Source: Brachionus manjavacas (taxonomy: Eukaryota; Rotifera; Eurotatoria; Ploima; Brachionidae). Taken from it: a stretch of 64,000 nt of DNA. Under the pieces are notes generated by a model that did no database searches, had not been told where the DNA came from, and saw nothing but the letters and a program-made list of their open reading frames with translations. Where the stretch lies: positions 9,934,501 to 9,998,500 of the forward strand of contig JAHQIY010000001.1 of the NCBI GenBank assembly GCA_019054805.1, given 5' to 3'. The position numbers were made by a program, and so were the translations under genes. This document shows, in pieces, positions 35,394 to 50,123 of the stretch; the stretch's first letter is position 1, and each line of letters opens with the position of its first letter.

Positions 35394-37325
35394 GTTTATT
35401 TTTATTTTAAAATTGAGTATTCTACAAAAACTTTGCCAGTTCTAATCTCATTCTATTTGGTAAAAATTATCTCTCTAGAACAGAGTTTTTCATCTAAATT
35501 TTTTTTTGTTGATAAAAATTTTAATTTATTTTTTAAATTTTGAAAAAGAAATATATTAAATAATAAACTTAACGTTAATCTTTTTTTTGTGTCATGGTTT
35601 TTGAAGCTTAAAATTTGCCAAGGTAGTTTGTTTGAGCTTATTTAAATTGGATTAGGGCTTCGTTTAAATAACACTAATTCAGAGTTATGCTCAATTTTTG
35701 CTTTGAAATCTTAATTTACAAATTTAAAACACTTGTAAACCAATGGCAACTAAAGAAATGCATTACTTTTCTTACAATCTAAGTTTGTTGATAAAATTTG
35801 TTGGTTTCTTCCATTATTTTTATCTAAAAAACCTTTTTATAATTAACACATAAACTCTAGGCTAACTTTAAAGTAATATATCGCTTAAGTAAGAGTCTGA
35901 CTGCTTTAAGTACAAGTCATTTATGTATAATTTAATTTTATTATTCAATTTTTGTTGACATAATCCGGTTTTGGCTTTAAGTGCGGGTTACTTGAGAAAC
36001 TAAGATGGTTGGTATCCGCTTATTGTGACACAAAGTTAAAATTTGTTAACTTATGCAAATTTTTTTTTTAAGTCCGAAAAAATTTCAGCTAAATTTCAAA
36101 ATTAAACAAATCTTAATAAAATTCATTAGATTAAGCTGACCTAGCTGCTTTCTAAATAAAATTTAAAAATTTATTTTCAAATTAGTTGAAATTTTTTTTT
36201 ATTAAATTAATTTTATTAAAATAATATTCAAAAATCCTGAAGATTATTGTATTTAATATTTAGTTTAGATTTAAATATCACTAATGATTGATGATAAAGA
36301 TAAACAAAAATTTGAATGATTTGAGTACCCGAAATTGTTTTTTTTGATCAGACAGCCCATTTATCTGCTGAGTATCAACCAAAATTTAGCAAGATCAAGG
36401 TTTTGTTTGTTTGGCTTAATAAAATACTTTTCTTTTTCTCTCTCTCTTTTTTTTTTAAATTCGCTAGCTAATCATTTCGAAAACTTTCCTCCAAAGTTCA
36501 ATCTATTCTATAGATTAATGAGTTTAAAAAAAAAGCGTCAGATTTATATCTTTAAGTTGGTCGAAACCCTAAAACCATTAATTAAAATATTACAAGAAAT
36601 TTATCTGATTAGATTTTCGTCAAGATTTTATGGATGCCAGTATTTAGATAAAAATATCGAAAAAAACTCTAGTATTATACTTTTGAACAAAATATTTGTG
36701 AGACTTTATCACTTGACAGCTTTATTCGTATGTGACGAAAAATTAGATAAAATCTATTCGAAAAATTTCTCGCCACAAAAACTAATCTCGAGTTGTTAAA
36801 GCAAATAGAAAATATCAAATGATAATTAATGGGCTCAATTATAGCTGCTGACTGACCACGGCTTAGGAACATAATATTTATGTTTTATTTACTAGTACAG
36901 CTATTATTACTCTTTTTTCTTTTGATAAATAAAAAACAAATCAAAAATAAAAAAAAGTAAGAAAATAAATTCTGTTTTATGAACGAATTTAAGTAAATGG
37001 AAAAACTCTAAAACAAAAATAAAAATTATATTTGCTTGAAAAGATGTCTTAAAAATACAAATAGAGCCTAAACATTTGCTAGACTAGGAATTATTTAAGA
37101 TTAGGAATTTTGAAATTTTTAGGCCTCCTAAACGCGACCCGTTTTGTTCTTTGCTTTGGAAAAGAAAAAGAAAAAACTCTCACCTCACAAGTGCTAAATT
37201 AAAATTCAACAAATTACTTTTAAGGCCCAAGCAAATTCTTATAAAAATATTTAAAATGAACTCTCAGGTTTTCAACAAGTTTGAGAACTTTGCGTAAGAC
37301 CTAATTTGTTCTAGAGCTTATTCGA

Positions 37326-37342
37326 GAGAGAGAGAGAGAAAG
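37326..37342. repeat. (GA)n microsatellite
   Basis: GAGAGAGAGAGAGA run about 1.9 kb upstream of the plexin start codon. Confidence 0.75.
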
Positions 37343-40300
37343 AGCTCGGACTAAGTTTTCCGGACACAATATTCTGCTTTCAATTCTTATCAAGTTCAAT
37401 TTTCTCAGACAAAAGTCCTATCTTGTTAAAATTAATATTCTCCAAATCTAAATTGATTTATATTTCAATTTAAAAAAAAAACAATAAGGTCCCGGGCTAC
37501 ATCTGCTCATCATATTAATTCAAATTGATCTTATTTATATTTTCGCACGCAAACTCTTATCTCTTAGTCGAATAAATAGCCCATGGTAGAGTATTGATGA
37601 GTATGTTAATATGGTAAAATGTTATTATAATTTTTTAAATGGAGTTGAAATAATGAGCAAAATAGCTGTTGGATACGGTGTTGTTTACACTAAGCCAGAC
37701 TAGAATCGATGAGATATATGGAGCTTTCATGCAGATAAAAATGAGCAACATTTATCATTATTAAAGAGGCAAAAATCAAATTAATAAATGATTAAATTTG
37801 GTTATTATCATGTTAATGCTGGATAGATCTGATAATAGGGCTAAATTATCGGTAACAAAGTTCAATAAATAAAATATGTTTTTTTAGAGAATTTTTGCGG
37901 AAACCTGGCTGTTAAATTCGATTTAGAACTTGCTAGTCAACCAGACTGTTTATGAGGCTTGTAAAAAGTCATAAAATTTTATGAATAGATAAATGTTATC
38001 CGAGAGTGCGTGACTAGAATTTAAAGTTTAGAATAGAAAATTTTAAATTATTTGGCTTCTTATTTGAACAAATTGGACATGTGGTAAAAATTTGGACAAA
38101 AATCATTTCCTTACAAAAATTATCGTAAAAAAAGTATTAATCAAAAAAAAAGTTTAGCTTCTAAATGACAATTTAAATGTCTTATGACCAGTTGACATTG
38201 ATTGACGAGAGGCTTGTTTGGATCCTAGTTTGCCTTTAGAAGTTGGTTAATTGAGACAATTTAGCTCGATTGACAAAATTGAATCGGATAGACAAAAATA
38301 AAGGACAATTTGGATTTTGTTTTGAGCTAATGTTTGCCAGTAATTAAGATGCAAAAAGACAAATCTTTAAGAATGATAAATTGACTGACCTTTTTAAAAA
38401 GCAATTTTAAATTCGACAAGGAAGCACATAAAAGTGAAGAGGAAAATAAAGATAACAAGCAAAACATTTAAAAGCATTCGAAAGTAAATTTGTATTGATC
38501 CATTTGATCGTGTACAAACAAAAAATTAGTCTTAATATTTATAAATATTTATTATTAATAAATGAGTCATGATGTGGTTTTGTTGCTACTTAGGGTGTGG
38601 TAGTGGTCAATTTCGTGCTCAATTAGCATCCAAATGGGTAAATATTGGTCAAATACACCTTACTGGGCGATTTTGATGGACCGACATTGTTGTAGGGCCA
38701 AATCTCGACGCTCTCAAAATGACAGAATTAAATAAATGTCATTTAAATGATTCAAGATTAATTAGAAATTTTTAATGAAAGACTAGAAAACTTTTAGAAA
38801 CAAAAAGACTCGTGTTTTTTAATAAGCAAGCAAATAAAAGATGAATAGGGGCATAAAGTTTGGGTAATTAGAAACTTGAGCTTAACTACTACTAAAAATA
38901 TCATTTTATTTGAGTCTAATCTCAAATACATAGACATTAAATTGATTAAAAAAATTAAATTGAAAAATTAGTTTCAGTTGAATTCGTTCGAGAATTTAAA
39001 GAGATTCTGGACTCTTTTTTCTTTCTATTTTTTTGTTTAATACTTTTTTCTTAAACAGTTTCCATTCTATGCAAATTTCTTAAGTCAATAAGGAATCATA
39101 TTTTTTTCATATCGTATTACAAGGCTAAGTAAATATTCACATAGTTTTACTGAATATTCGCTTAATTATAGCTTAATCTGAAAATAACATAAAATCAAAA
39201 TCTGATGCAAGCGTGGTCCAAGAAAACAAAAAAAACAACACAAACTCTTCACTCAAATATTTAAAATCGAATTTTAGACTGAATATTTAAAAAAAATTTT
39301 ATTCATTAATTTCTAAAATTTTTTTTTTTTTAAAGCCAATAATTTGATATAAAATGTTTGAATAAATTCAGTCCGATATAATTTTGGAAAAGATAAAAAT
39401 CCTATTAAATTGTAAAAAAAGTTTAATTTGATTAAAAATTGATGTAGCTTTCTGCATTCAAGCTATCAACTTACAGATTTTATCAAAATATTAAATTCAA
39501 TTTTTTCAATTGTTAATTTTTACAATAGAAATAATCAAAAAAAATTTATTTAATTTACTCTTTAAATATACAAATATCTTAATAAAAACAGAAAACTAAG
39601 TTGGCAGTTAAAATTAAAATTAAAATTCTAAATTGCTTGAGAAATCAAAATTTTTTTATTCCTGAAAATTAGTTTGAGAACGTCTCGGGACTAACCCTAA
39701 CGGCATAGCGTCTTCTCTTCAGTCGCCTTGTTCTATTTAAATCCAAGCTAAATTAAAATTTATAATAAAAAATAAGTTGTCAATATTTTACAAATTAAAT
39801 AAAAAATAAACGCATGATAAACTCTCTGGGTCAAAAGACTCACGGACACGAAAAATTAGATCCAAGCGATTATGTTTTTGTTTAAATCTAATTCAAATAA
39901 TCCTAAAGCTTGTTCATGGTTTAAACTGCTCACAATTAATCTTGTCTTTAAGGACAAAATTTACTTCGACAAAATTCTTTGATAATCATGCGTGACTTAG
40001 TTATCTGATGAAAGAAATTGTTGACGCCTTTCACTAGATTTGCTAAAATTTGAGCTCAAATGAAATCAAAACCATGTTTTATAGACTAAATTTAAGACTA
40101 GTTGTGGCCGAAAAATAATTTTTATTTATTTTAAAATATTCATCTTGATGTCCCCAAAAAAAACGTTTTAAATCTAAATTAAAGTCAGATTAGACCGACA
40201 AGGAAATTAAATCGACTTTTTTGTTTAATTAAAAAAATTTATAAAAAAAAGTTAATCTAAATGAATCGACCACTTGATAATTTATTGTGGCGTTCCAGTT

Positions 40301-43300
40301 TGTTGTCTAAGTATCATTGACTTGCTCAAAATTAACCGCAAATTAATAAGCTTGTTATTAAAAAGGAAATAATGGTGTTACTCTGGGCAATGATAAATGC
40401 GAACTACGATATAAAATGCTTAGCACTACAACACATAAAAAAACAAAAAAAAAAGTTTATGTAAATAATTTGTTATATAAAATTTTGATATTTGATGAAT
40501 CTTTGTATGAGAGTTAGAGAGTTTTTCTCTATAATTAAGAGCCGTGGATTAACTTGTTTACAAATTTGCTTAGCCAGTCTTCGTGATTACAATTCTATTC
40601 TTATTTTGATTAACTCGACGTCCCACCTGTGCACATAAATATAATTTTTATGCCCAAAAGATTCAGAAAAACTGTATTAAATTAGTTTTACGGTCGAGTA
40701 GACTTTTTCTAAAGTTCCATTGTCATCAATTTGTTCCATCAAATAATGCCCAATTCTCCAAGTTGATTTCATTTAAATTGAATATTCCCTTTCTTTCATC
40801 TTCGAAACTTTTTGTGTTATTTTTTATTTAAACATTTCATTAATTTTTCTATATTGATTTTATTCTTTTTGGAATAACAAAAATTTGTAGCCTTTTTATT
40901 TTAATTTCATTTAATAATCCAAAAAATTATTAACACATTTTGATGAATGCTTCAAATCGATCGGATAGCCCTGGATTTTACATATAAATAATTTTTTTTT
41001 TTTAAATCGCAGGCTTTTAATAAACTGTCTTCAGAATTATTTAATTAATTAAACGAAAATAAAACTCAATTTTTTTGACTTAATCCTCAGAAATATTTTC
41101 CTAATCGACTACCAATTCTGTTTGTCACATAATCAATAAACATTTTAAAATTCCTTCATTTCTACAATATTTGAAGCTGCATACTTTTTCTCAAAATGTT
41201 TGCTCTATGAGCTATAACCAATGTTTTTTAGCTTGACTCACATTTTTTAGGATGATAAAATTTTAATGTATGGACAATAGTTTTTAGCTTTAGAACTGTA
41301 ATTACATACCATGATATTATGACCTAGTTCGGCGAGCTTTGGCCAGAATGCCCTGAGGAGACGATTTAATTAAAATTGCTTAATAATGAATCGAGTGATT
41401 AAAAAATTATTTATTACTTCGATTGTACTTAAAGGCTTTCTAGTCATAAGCAAACATTCACTTGAGGAAATAGCATTATTTATTCGAGCAAATTGTTGGC
41501 GCTAATACCAAGATTATTTTTCTTCCCTTTTTTTTTACACCGACCAACTTGTTATTCAATAGATCGATTTGCTTTGATACAAAAAATACCTCTCAGCCAA
41601 TTTGATTACTTCTTTTCATTTGATCATGTACTCTTGTAATCCATTATTAATTTTGTATTCTTTATAAATATTTATGTTTGTTCACAGTTGTTCAGTTGTC
41701 CGTAAATTTTAAGCTCTCATCGTCTTTTATACCTTACATAACTGTCCGATAAGATCACAAATCCGATTAAATAAATAAAAAAAATATGTTATTTTAATCG
41801 AAAATCGTGAGTATGAACAACAATGTGAAGAATTCGGAACAAATTTATCGGCAACAAAGAAAAACCTTCTTTAAAACCCATTTCATTCTTTTTTTATTAA
41901 TTAATTTTTTTTTTTAATTTTGTCCAAATACTCCTGAAACTAATAATTTTCTATTTAATTGTCTTGGAATTGGGTAATACAATAAGAAAATAAGTTTTTA
42001 TTTTTCAAGCAAAGGTAAAATTCCATTAACAAATAACTTTAGCTGAACCCTAGCTAAATATGCTGATATTTTTATGTTGTCTATTTTAAGAAGCATTTAA
42101 TTAAATTTTTCAGATGAAAAAAAAAAACAATTTTATTAAATAAATGGCGGTGTTAGCAGCAAATAACTTTTTATTGAGGAAATTCGGTCAATTGATTTAA
42201 AAAAAATAATTTCCTTTTAAATCGTCAATTAGCTACTTGATTATTTAGTTTAAAAAAATTATGTAATAGTGAATTAATATTTCGGAATTTAATAAAACAT
42301 GACAAGAACTAATTAGAATCACTTGAACGGAATGAAAAAAAGAAAAAACTAAAATGCTCAAGTCCTGAAATAAATACAAATTACGGCGCTTGGAGTTTTT
42401 AAAAGCTGATTAGAATTCACTTTGTAATTTATTTCGGCAGAAAGGGTCAACGAACTCTATCAAGCGTTGTTCTATGACTCCTGCGGTTCACTTTTGACTC
42501 GGAAAATTTTATTTATAAATTTGGCTAAATTACTTTTTGATCTAATCTAAAACATTAGTTGTTGAAATATTTCTCTTATCGAAATCGTTTTCATTAAATT
42601 TAGTTTACAAAATTTAAAGCCTTTTAATAACCAAAACAATGAAAAGCTGGACTCGATCGATTAGTTCAATGATCGAACTTTGTGTGGAAATGCGAACAAA
42701 GCCATTTTGTTAAGAACCGAATAAACTATTTAACCAAAAGTTTGTTTATCAATGAGTCTTGTTTTGAGGGTGCTACTAAGCAGACTAAAAGATTTTAAAT
42801 TTCAAAATAAAATATCTGGCTTAATATTTTTCTTCAAATTTGTTTCTCAAAATAAATTAATCGCTAAAATATTCCAACCATGTTAAGTACATAATTTACC
42901 TCGGTTAATTTTAGGCTGGCAGAAGTTGTACTAAATTATTTCGAATTGGCCGATTGATATATATTGGCTTTTAATTGCACAACCCTCTATGGAGACCACT
43001 CGAGCAAATCTAATACTAAACGCTATTTATTCATATCTAACCAAATCAATTTTATTATAACTTAAAATTTATAGAAGCGAGTAATTGAATAACAATGAAT
43101 CAGTTTGTTTTTCAAATTTTCAAATTTAGATTAAACACTTAAAATTTCAATCTTGGATTGATCGAGTAAAATGGTTTTTTGTTTAATTGAGTTGAGCATG
43201 CTGAAAATCAAAATCACTTTTTTGTGTATGATAAACTGAATTTTAAACTAAAATGTAAATTAGGAAATAAATTTTAAATAACTTAAATTTTCCTAATTTC

Positions 43301-46300
43301 TCTATTTTTTTAAGCAATTTATCCGTGAGACTTGAAATTAATTAAAGAATAATTAGTTAATCAATAGTTTAACTAAATTGAAAATTGCGATCAAAATTCA
43401 ATTCATCATTAAAAACATTACATTCCTAATAATTTCTTAATTAAATTTTAGATATTTTCTGATTTGATTTCCAAAATAAAATTTTTTTTGATTCATCAAA
43501 TTCTTCTAAAAAACATAACAAAAATGTATTTCTGGAAAAAAAAAGCTTTTACTTTGTAATATTAACTTTTAAATTATTAACTCGGTCTTTAAAGCTTAAA
43601 TCGAAAAAATTACATACAAAATTTGAACCCTATTTAGAATAAAAATTTGTTTAATATATTATTTATTTGTATCTAAGTGTGTTTTTTATCATTTATTAGT
43701 AAAGGAATAAACTAACAATTCACTCGATGAAAAGAGTAAAATAAGAAAAAAATTCTTATTTTATTTTTTAAATTAACATTTTATTCAGATCAATAAATAA
43801 AAAATTACTATATAATTATGTCAATTATTTTGATGAACAAAGCTGTTTTTAATGTTTTAGTTCTTAAAAGTAATCCTTTAATAAATATTTTTTAAATATC
43901 TTATTATAAAGAATAAACTTAAATATATCTGTCTCTATTTTTAAAATATTTAAAAATTTAGTTAAAAGATAAATAAACAAAAAACTTTACTAAGCGAATG
44001 CTATTTTATTACTCTGATTAGATATTTTTAAAATTTTCTGATTTTAATGTTGATTTTTTTTCTAATTCAGCATGAATAACTCTGAATATATTTTTCAAAA
44101 ATTAACATACACCTTGGCTTGTTCTAAATAGTTTTATACAAAAGCTTAGAAAGATTTTAATTGAAAGATATCTTGAAGGAAAAAAAAGGACTCTAATATT
44201 TTTTTACATTTTTTCTAATAAATACAAATTAGTTAATTAGTAGTTAAAAAAGCTAGCGTATTTATATAATAAATTATGAGAACATATAAATACTTATCAT
44301 TTTGAAAAATTTTAAAGATATTGAAGAAAAAATTTCTCAAAATTAAGTTATAAAATTTTCAAAGTCAGATTTTATCTACAGAATTTTGTTTTACTTCAAT
44401 ACTTTTTAGAAATTTTTAAGACTAGATAAATCAATTTGGAAAAATAAAAAAGGAAGATTATACCTTCATTCCCATTCCTAATGTTTTAAAAGACCTCTCA
44501 ATAGCTAATTTGATTTCTAAAACCTTTCAGATTGATTTGTAATTCTTTAATTAAGACTTGAAGCCGAACTTAGATCATCAAAAAAATTGCATCAGATTAA
44601 AGCATTCCAAAATTTTCAGCAACTCTTCTAAAAATTTTTGGTTTCGGTTTATTTGAAAATTTTTTTAACACGTTATCCTAAAGATTTACATATTTTTTAA
44701 ATTTACAACAAAACAAATTTATACCAGCCAAATTTTTTAGTTAAAATTAATTAATAAAGGAAACTTAAAAAATGCGAATTTTTTACTATTTTGTTTGAAA
44801 TCTTAAAAACTAAAAGAGTTTTAATCAAATAGTTTCTTTTAGTTTACGAGTTTTTAATTTAATTTTCAATATTAACATTTTAAAATTTACTTTATCCTTT
44901 TTATCACAAATTAAAAAATTATTGAATTATCTAAATTGTGAAGAAATCAATCAAAATGAACAAGAAGCTGTAAATTGATTGTTTTCTGAGCTAAATTCTT
45001 AATCAGTTACTTCGATTAAAAATTCCTATTCGTATTTAACATTAATAGCTTTTATGATAAGGCATTTAATCGGACAGACGTTATCGGTCAAAAAATATTT
45101 GGTAAATAGTTTATCGCTACTAAAATTTACTAAAAAACAAATTAAAAAAAATTTGATAAAAAATTTCCTTACTGCTTAAAATAAAATTTAATTACAAAAT
45201 TTGAGAAAAATTCAATATTTTTTGATTCTTAAAAAATTGACCCAAAACATTCCAAAATATTGCTCTAGTCTAACTATTTAAATAGCTAGAATAATTTTAG
45301 ATAACTTAAAAAAAACTTGGGTCAAATTTGGAAATTCATTATAAAAGTTGCTTATATATGTTTGATTTTAAGACCCAAAAATAACCAAAAATAACCAAAA
45401 CTAAATAAAAGGATTCTTACTATTTTTTTTATAAACAACTTTTAAAAGTAAAACTTTTTGATCAATACGCAAAATAATTTACCTTAAATATCGAATATCA
45501 GATTATTCTATTAAATTCAAGTCAAAATTAAAGCTAGACTTAAATAAATAATTTTTAAAGCTGTTTTTTTTAAACTAAAGTGCTTTTAATTTAAATCGTA
45601 AAGTGAACAGTTAACCTTTTTTTCAATACGAATCTCTAATTTAGATCGACCCGTTAAAAATTCAAAACAAAATTTATGAATTATTGAAATTTCTCTACAC
45701 TTTTGACAATCAAATTAAAATTTAAATATGACCAACTAGGCATTAGAACTAATTTGTTTTTAATTTTATTTAAAAATATCAAATAAATAACGTTTAATTT
45801 ATACGTAGACCGATTGAGTATGCTAATGAGACCCATCGAGTGCTGTTAGAACGTGTAATAGAGTTTTGAAAAGCGCGACGCTTTATGTTTTTTTTCTAAA
45901 AATCATTGTTTATTTGATAAACGAGGTCGATAATTTTCGATATTTTTTTGAAAAAAGTTAAAACTTTTGCCTCAGACAAATTTTTAATTTCACATTGTAC
46001 TCTTATTTATCACTAAGGAAAATAATTTGAAACAGATAGGCGATTTCAGATTAATTTATGATTTCTAATTTCAGTTTTATTGATAAAAAGGAATCGAAAA
46101 AATTTATCTCAAAATAATGATTCAGTGTCGCTTTTATCATTTTAAAATAGAACTGAACCATCTGAGAATAAAATACGTATAGTTTTTTCATTTTTATCTT
46201 ATGTTTTAGCTAATTAATTATTTACTGTAATTTTCTAAAATTTTTTTAATTTTATTTTAGGCCATAAATTGGAAAAAGAATTCATCAAAGAACGATCAGT

Positions 46301-47734
46301 TTAAAATGTTTGCATTGAATTGAGCTTTAAAAGTATTTCGTTTTTCTTCAATATTAATTTTATTTATTTTAATGTGTTAAATCATTATGAGGGCTAAACG
46401 TAAATGCTAAATTAATGCAATATTTAGTGAAGAAATATTTAAACAAAATATCTTTTATAAATTATACAAAATTGCTTATGAGAAAATTAAACTTTTTATT
46501 TTTTGCTTTTTTTAAAAAGCTAGAATTAGATAAGGTTTATTATTTCAGAATCAAATTTTGAGGCAAAATTTATTAAAAATGATTCAGTAAAATATTAAGA
46601 TTTAGTTCCGAGCAATTTATTCTTATTAAAAGGTATTTTTAAGCATATAAAAAAAGGAACAAATAAAAAATTACAGGATTATGAATAATTCGCAATTTTT
46701 TATTTACTTTTATTTAAATTATTTATTTTATTTCAATAAATGCCAAAAAAATAAATTAAAGAAAATTTCTCAGTATTTTTTTTAAAAATCCGTTCCGGAA
46801 ATGATTTTTTTTACTTAAATATTTTAATTTAAACTAAATTTTTTATATTGAATATTTTAAGATAATAATTATGCATATGTAATGTAAGTTCTATTTTAAA
46901 TCATTCATTTAGTTATTTTTATAGGACAATATCATTAATATCAAAATTTATTTTCTTAAATTCTTGATACAATATTATATTTATTAAAGTAAACTATTTT
47001 ATTATCTGAATTACACTTTCAAAAGACAGATTTGACCCATGTATAAGACTTGGTTATTATTACCGTAGTAACTAATATTACTGCTACTACGTGATTCTAT
47101 TTTATTTTTTTATTTTTATTTTATTTGAATTGAACAAACAAAAAGAGCTCTTTCTTTAGATTTTAAGTCTTTATCTAATTTTTTTTTAGAAAATCATTTT
47201 CTGGTTCTTTAAAAATTAACAACAAACTTTTCTTTTTTATTTTAAATATTTGGCTTAATTTTTCTAATTTAATTCAAATTCTTTTATATTTGTCATTTTT
47301 TACTTTTCTTAAAAAAAAATTATTCATTCAAAAATTATAAAAAAATTGATTTATCAATTAAGTCATGTCATAAAATATAATTTATTAGTTTATTTTGACT
47401 CAAATATATAAAAAATTTCAATTCTTAGGGCGCACATTAGGAATAATTATTACTTATGTTATCTTCATTCATAAATTTTCAGTTAAGTAAACTAGTGCAC
47501 CATGAATGATAAACTGTGCTAGCCAAATTTATAGAATAAGAATATGTGATGATTGAGTGAAAATTAATATTTTTTTCTATAAGTAGGGGTTGAATAAAAT
47601 AATTTTAAATTTTCACTTAAAGTTTCTAAATATAATTACTTAATGAAATATTTTAAATGCATTATTTAGACAACAAATTAAGTATTAAAAGAGGTTTGAG
47701 GAATCCAATATAGATTAATCTAAACCAATACTTA

Positions 47735-48010
47735 CTGACTTAAAGCCTTTGGAGAGATATGACAGCCTTGATGGTTTTTAGGTTGACCTCCCTTTAGCGG
47801 TAATTCCTAACTTCCAAATTATATTCTCTATTCCGCACTCTTTCGATATTGGTAACATTAGACATTAGACATTAGAAGGATTTAGTCCACCAACTGCTTA
47901 TGCAAAATGAGGTCTTACCAATTCAATGTACAATAGCCTAAGTGTATGACTTTTCAGACTGACTAGTACAGCTGAGCAGTGTTTGTACCATTTGTCACAA
48001 ATGTGTGTAA
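47735..48010. other. Unassigned less AT-rich island
   Basis: About 275 bp of higher complexity and higher GC than the surroundings, with a tandem ACATTAG repeat at about 47856-47873. No open frame. It may be the non-coding end of an old repeat or a regulatory element. Confidence 0.35.
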
Positions 48011-49726
48011 TTCTAATGCTATGTAAAATTTTATTAATTATTGATTATTGATTTAGTTTAAATTAAATGTAATTTTATTCTTCAATTTATTTCTTGAATA
48101 AGGTTCGTTTTATAAACACGATTGATTGATTAAACATTGATTTCATTTGATTATTTTTAACTGTTTTTGTTGTTTCTTAAGTGTGAAATTTTTGGCATAG
48201 AAAATGATATAGGCTACACAAATAAATAAAATGTTTTAAAATGGTTTTAAATTAGTACATAATTTTTAAATAAAATACAGACATGATTTTCTAATGTATC
48301 ATAAGAGATTCATATATTTTCAATATTTATTTGGTAAAATAAAGCTTTGCTTTTTCATTTTGAGAGATACTAAAATCAAATAAAGAATTATATTTAATGA
48401 AAGAGTTTAATACATAAAAAAATAGAATCCTGTTTAATACTAACTAAATTTATTTGTTTAACTACATTGAACTTTTGTACCATGCTAATGTTTTGATAAA
48501 TAAATGAACAAATTGGTAAAAATAAATTAGAGAATCACTGCAAGAATTTTCCTAAAGTAAGAAGAATTGGAAAAATTTTTTAAATTCATTAGGAAAAAAA
48601 TAAACATTTTAAAACAGATTTGAAATTTCAATCACATAATATTCGGTTTCAATCACATAATATTTGATTTTTTTTCCTATACAAATAAAAGTAAAATTTA
48701 ATTTAATCTTCGAAATTTTTTTAATCAGTTATTTTGCTGTAAGAAAAAAACACAATTAAATAAAAAGTATAAACCCAAGTTAAGAATCCCAGTTTTTCCA
48801 AATCGAAAATGGTTTAATAGTAAGATTTATTTTGTAAGTAATTTTTCGAGTCAAATCTCTTTAAATTGAGACTTGTTATGAACCGTTTAAAAATTCAAGT
48901 AAAAGGGCTAGTTTTTAAATTATTTAAGCTTTTTTTCAGTTATATCCAAATGGAAGAAATAAATTAATATTTATTTATTTAATGATTTAATATTGAAAAA
49001 GTTTCATGTTAAACAAAAGATTATAAATATTTTTTAAAACGTTTGATGTGTTTTTGTTATGAACTGAATATGGATTTTTGAAAGGTCGTCGATCTCCGAT
49101 TTTTTTGAAGTTAAGCTCAATTAATCGAGAATTTTATCGATTATAAATGTGATTATATAATTCTGTTTAATGGATCCGTGATTGAAATATAATTCAAAGT
49201 TTCTATTAAAAAAAATGTGTGTTAAAAATTATCATTTAGATGAATTTTTGACTCCTCTGTTTTGAGATTTTAATCTAAAATATTAGAAGACAATAAAGAG
49301 TGAATTCATTCGCAAAAATTTCAAAATTTTTTAAGATTTAATTGTCAAGTATTTATTTCCAAATTTTTGAATCAATCTTAATTAACTTCGATATTGATTG
49401 ATCGATTTCGATTTTTAAAATTGCGTGAAAACTTACAATGATCTTATTACACTAAACAAAAAGCTTAATTACAGAATACTAAATAACAACTACAATAATT
49501 TTAAAATTTTAAATTTTTTCATTATTTTCAAAAAACTTACCTTGATTATGTGCCAAAATTAAAAATGTTTACTTGCAAGATTCCATAAGAAATTCATATT
49601 AAAGAATTTTGACCAAAGTTTTTAAAAATTTAAAAAATTTTTAGTATACTATGCTATTAGATAATATATTCACAATTTCAAAATAATTTTTTTAAATTAA
49701 ACATCGTTTAACAGCTTAACAGCATT

Positions 49727-49759
49727 ATTTCTATTCACAGTTTATTTGTGAATAGAAAT
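49727..49759. repeat. 13-bp perfect inverted repeat
   Basis: ATTTCTATTCACA and TGTGAATAGAAAT are separated by 7 bases, 42 bp left of MITE copy B. It forms a compact hairpin. No function is evident. Confidence 0.8.
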
Positions 49760-49801
49760 ATTTGTGCTTCTTAAGTTCAAAAGATAAAATCAAAGCACCT
49801 A

Positions 49802-50121
49802 TAGTATTTCCTCGTTCGATTATGCTGCGCCACAAGGTAAGACACGCTTTTGGGCCATGTACCAAAGTAAATCTCGCCCATGCTATAACATTTTAATTTA
49901 AACGCATAGTCTACTAACGTAATCTGGGATTTTGGTGACATCAAACTCTGAAATTCTTAATTTAATGGATTATCAAGACTTGATTTTAAAAACAAAAAAA
50001 AAGAACACTTTTCTTCAATAATGCATCCGGTACAGAACAAAACATTCAGGAAAAAAATTGAAAAGTTTAAAATTAAAATATTTCAGAGTTTGATGCAGCA
50101 TAATCAAACGAGGGAATACTG
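49802..50121. mobile_element. MITE copy B (same family as 17169-17391)
   Basis: TA-flanked (49800-49801, 50122-50123), about 320 bp. The left end is TAGTATTTCCTCGTTCGATT and the right end, reverse-complemented, CAGTATTCCCTCGTTTGATT. The left 185 bp align as reverse complement with nearly all of copy A. The right part (about 49990-50085) is absent from copy A, so either B carries an insertion or A a deletion. It has no coding capacity. Confidence 0.82.
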
Positions 50122-50123
50122 TA

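Larger units (their letters stand above)
35394..49726. other. 14-kb gene-poor region upstream of plexin
   Basis: No exon, RNA gene or intact mobile element was recognised. It contains pyrimidine tracts (about 36428-36455), a (GA)n run at about 37326-37342, and several islands richer in G and C than their surroundings, notably 38575-38725, 39670-39735 and 47735-48010. These could be enhancers or old repeat ends. A 154-codon ORF at 36335-36799 is probably chance. Confidence 0.45.

Noticed and set aside
36335-36799. 154-codon plus-strand ORF upstream of plexin
   Set aside because: Composition is almost only Phe, Leu, Ile, Lys, Asn and Ser, as expected from AT-rich chance reading. It shows no domain, no signal of splicing and no neighbour support.
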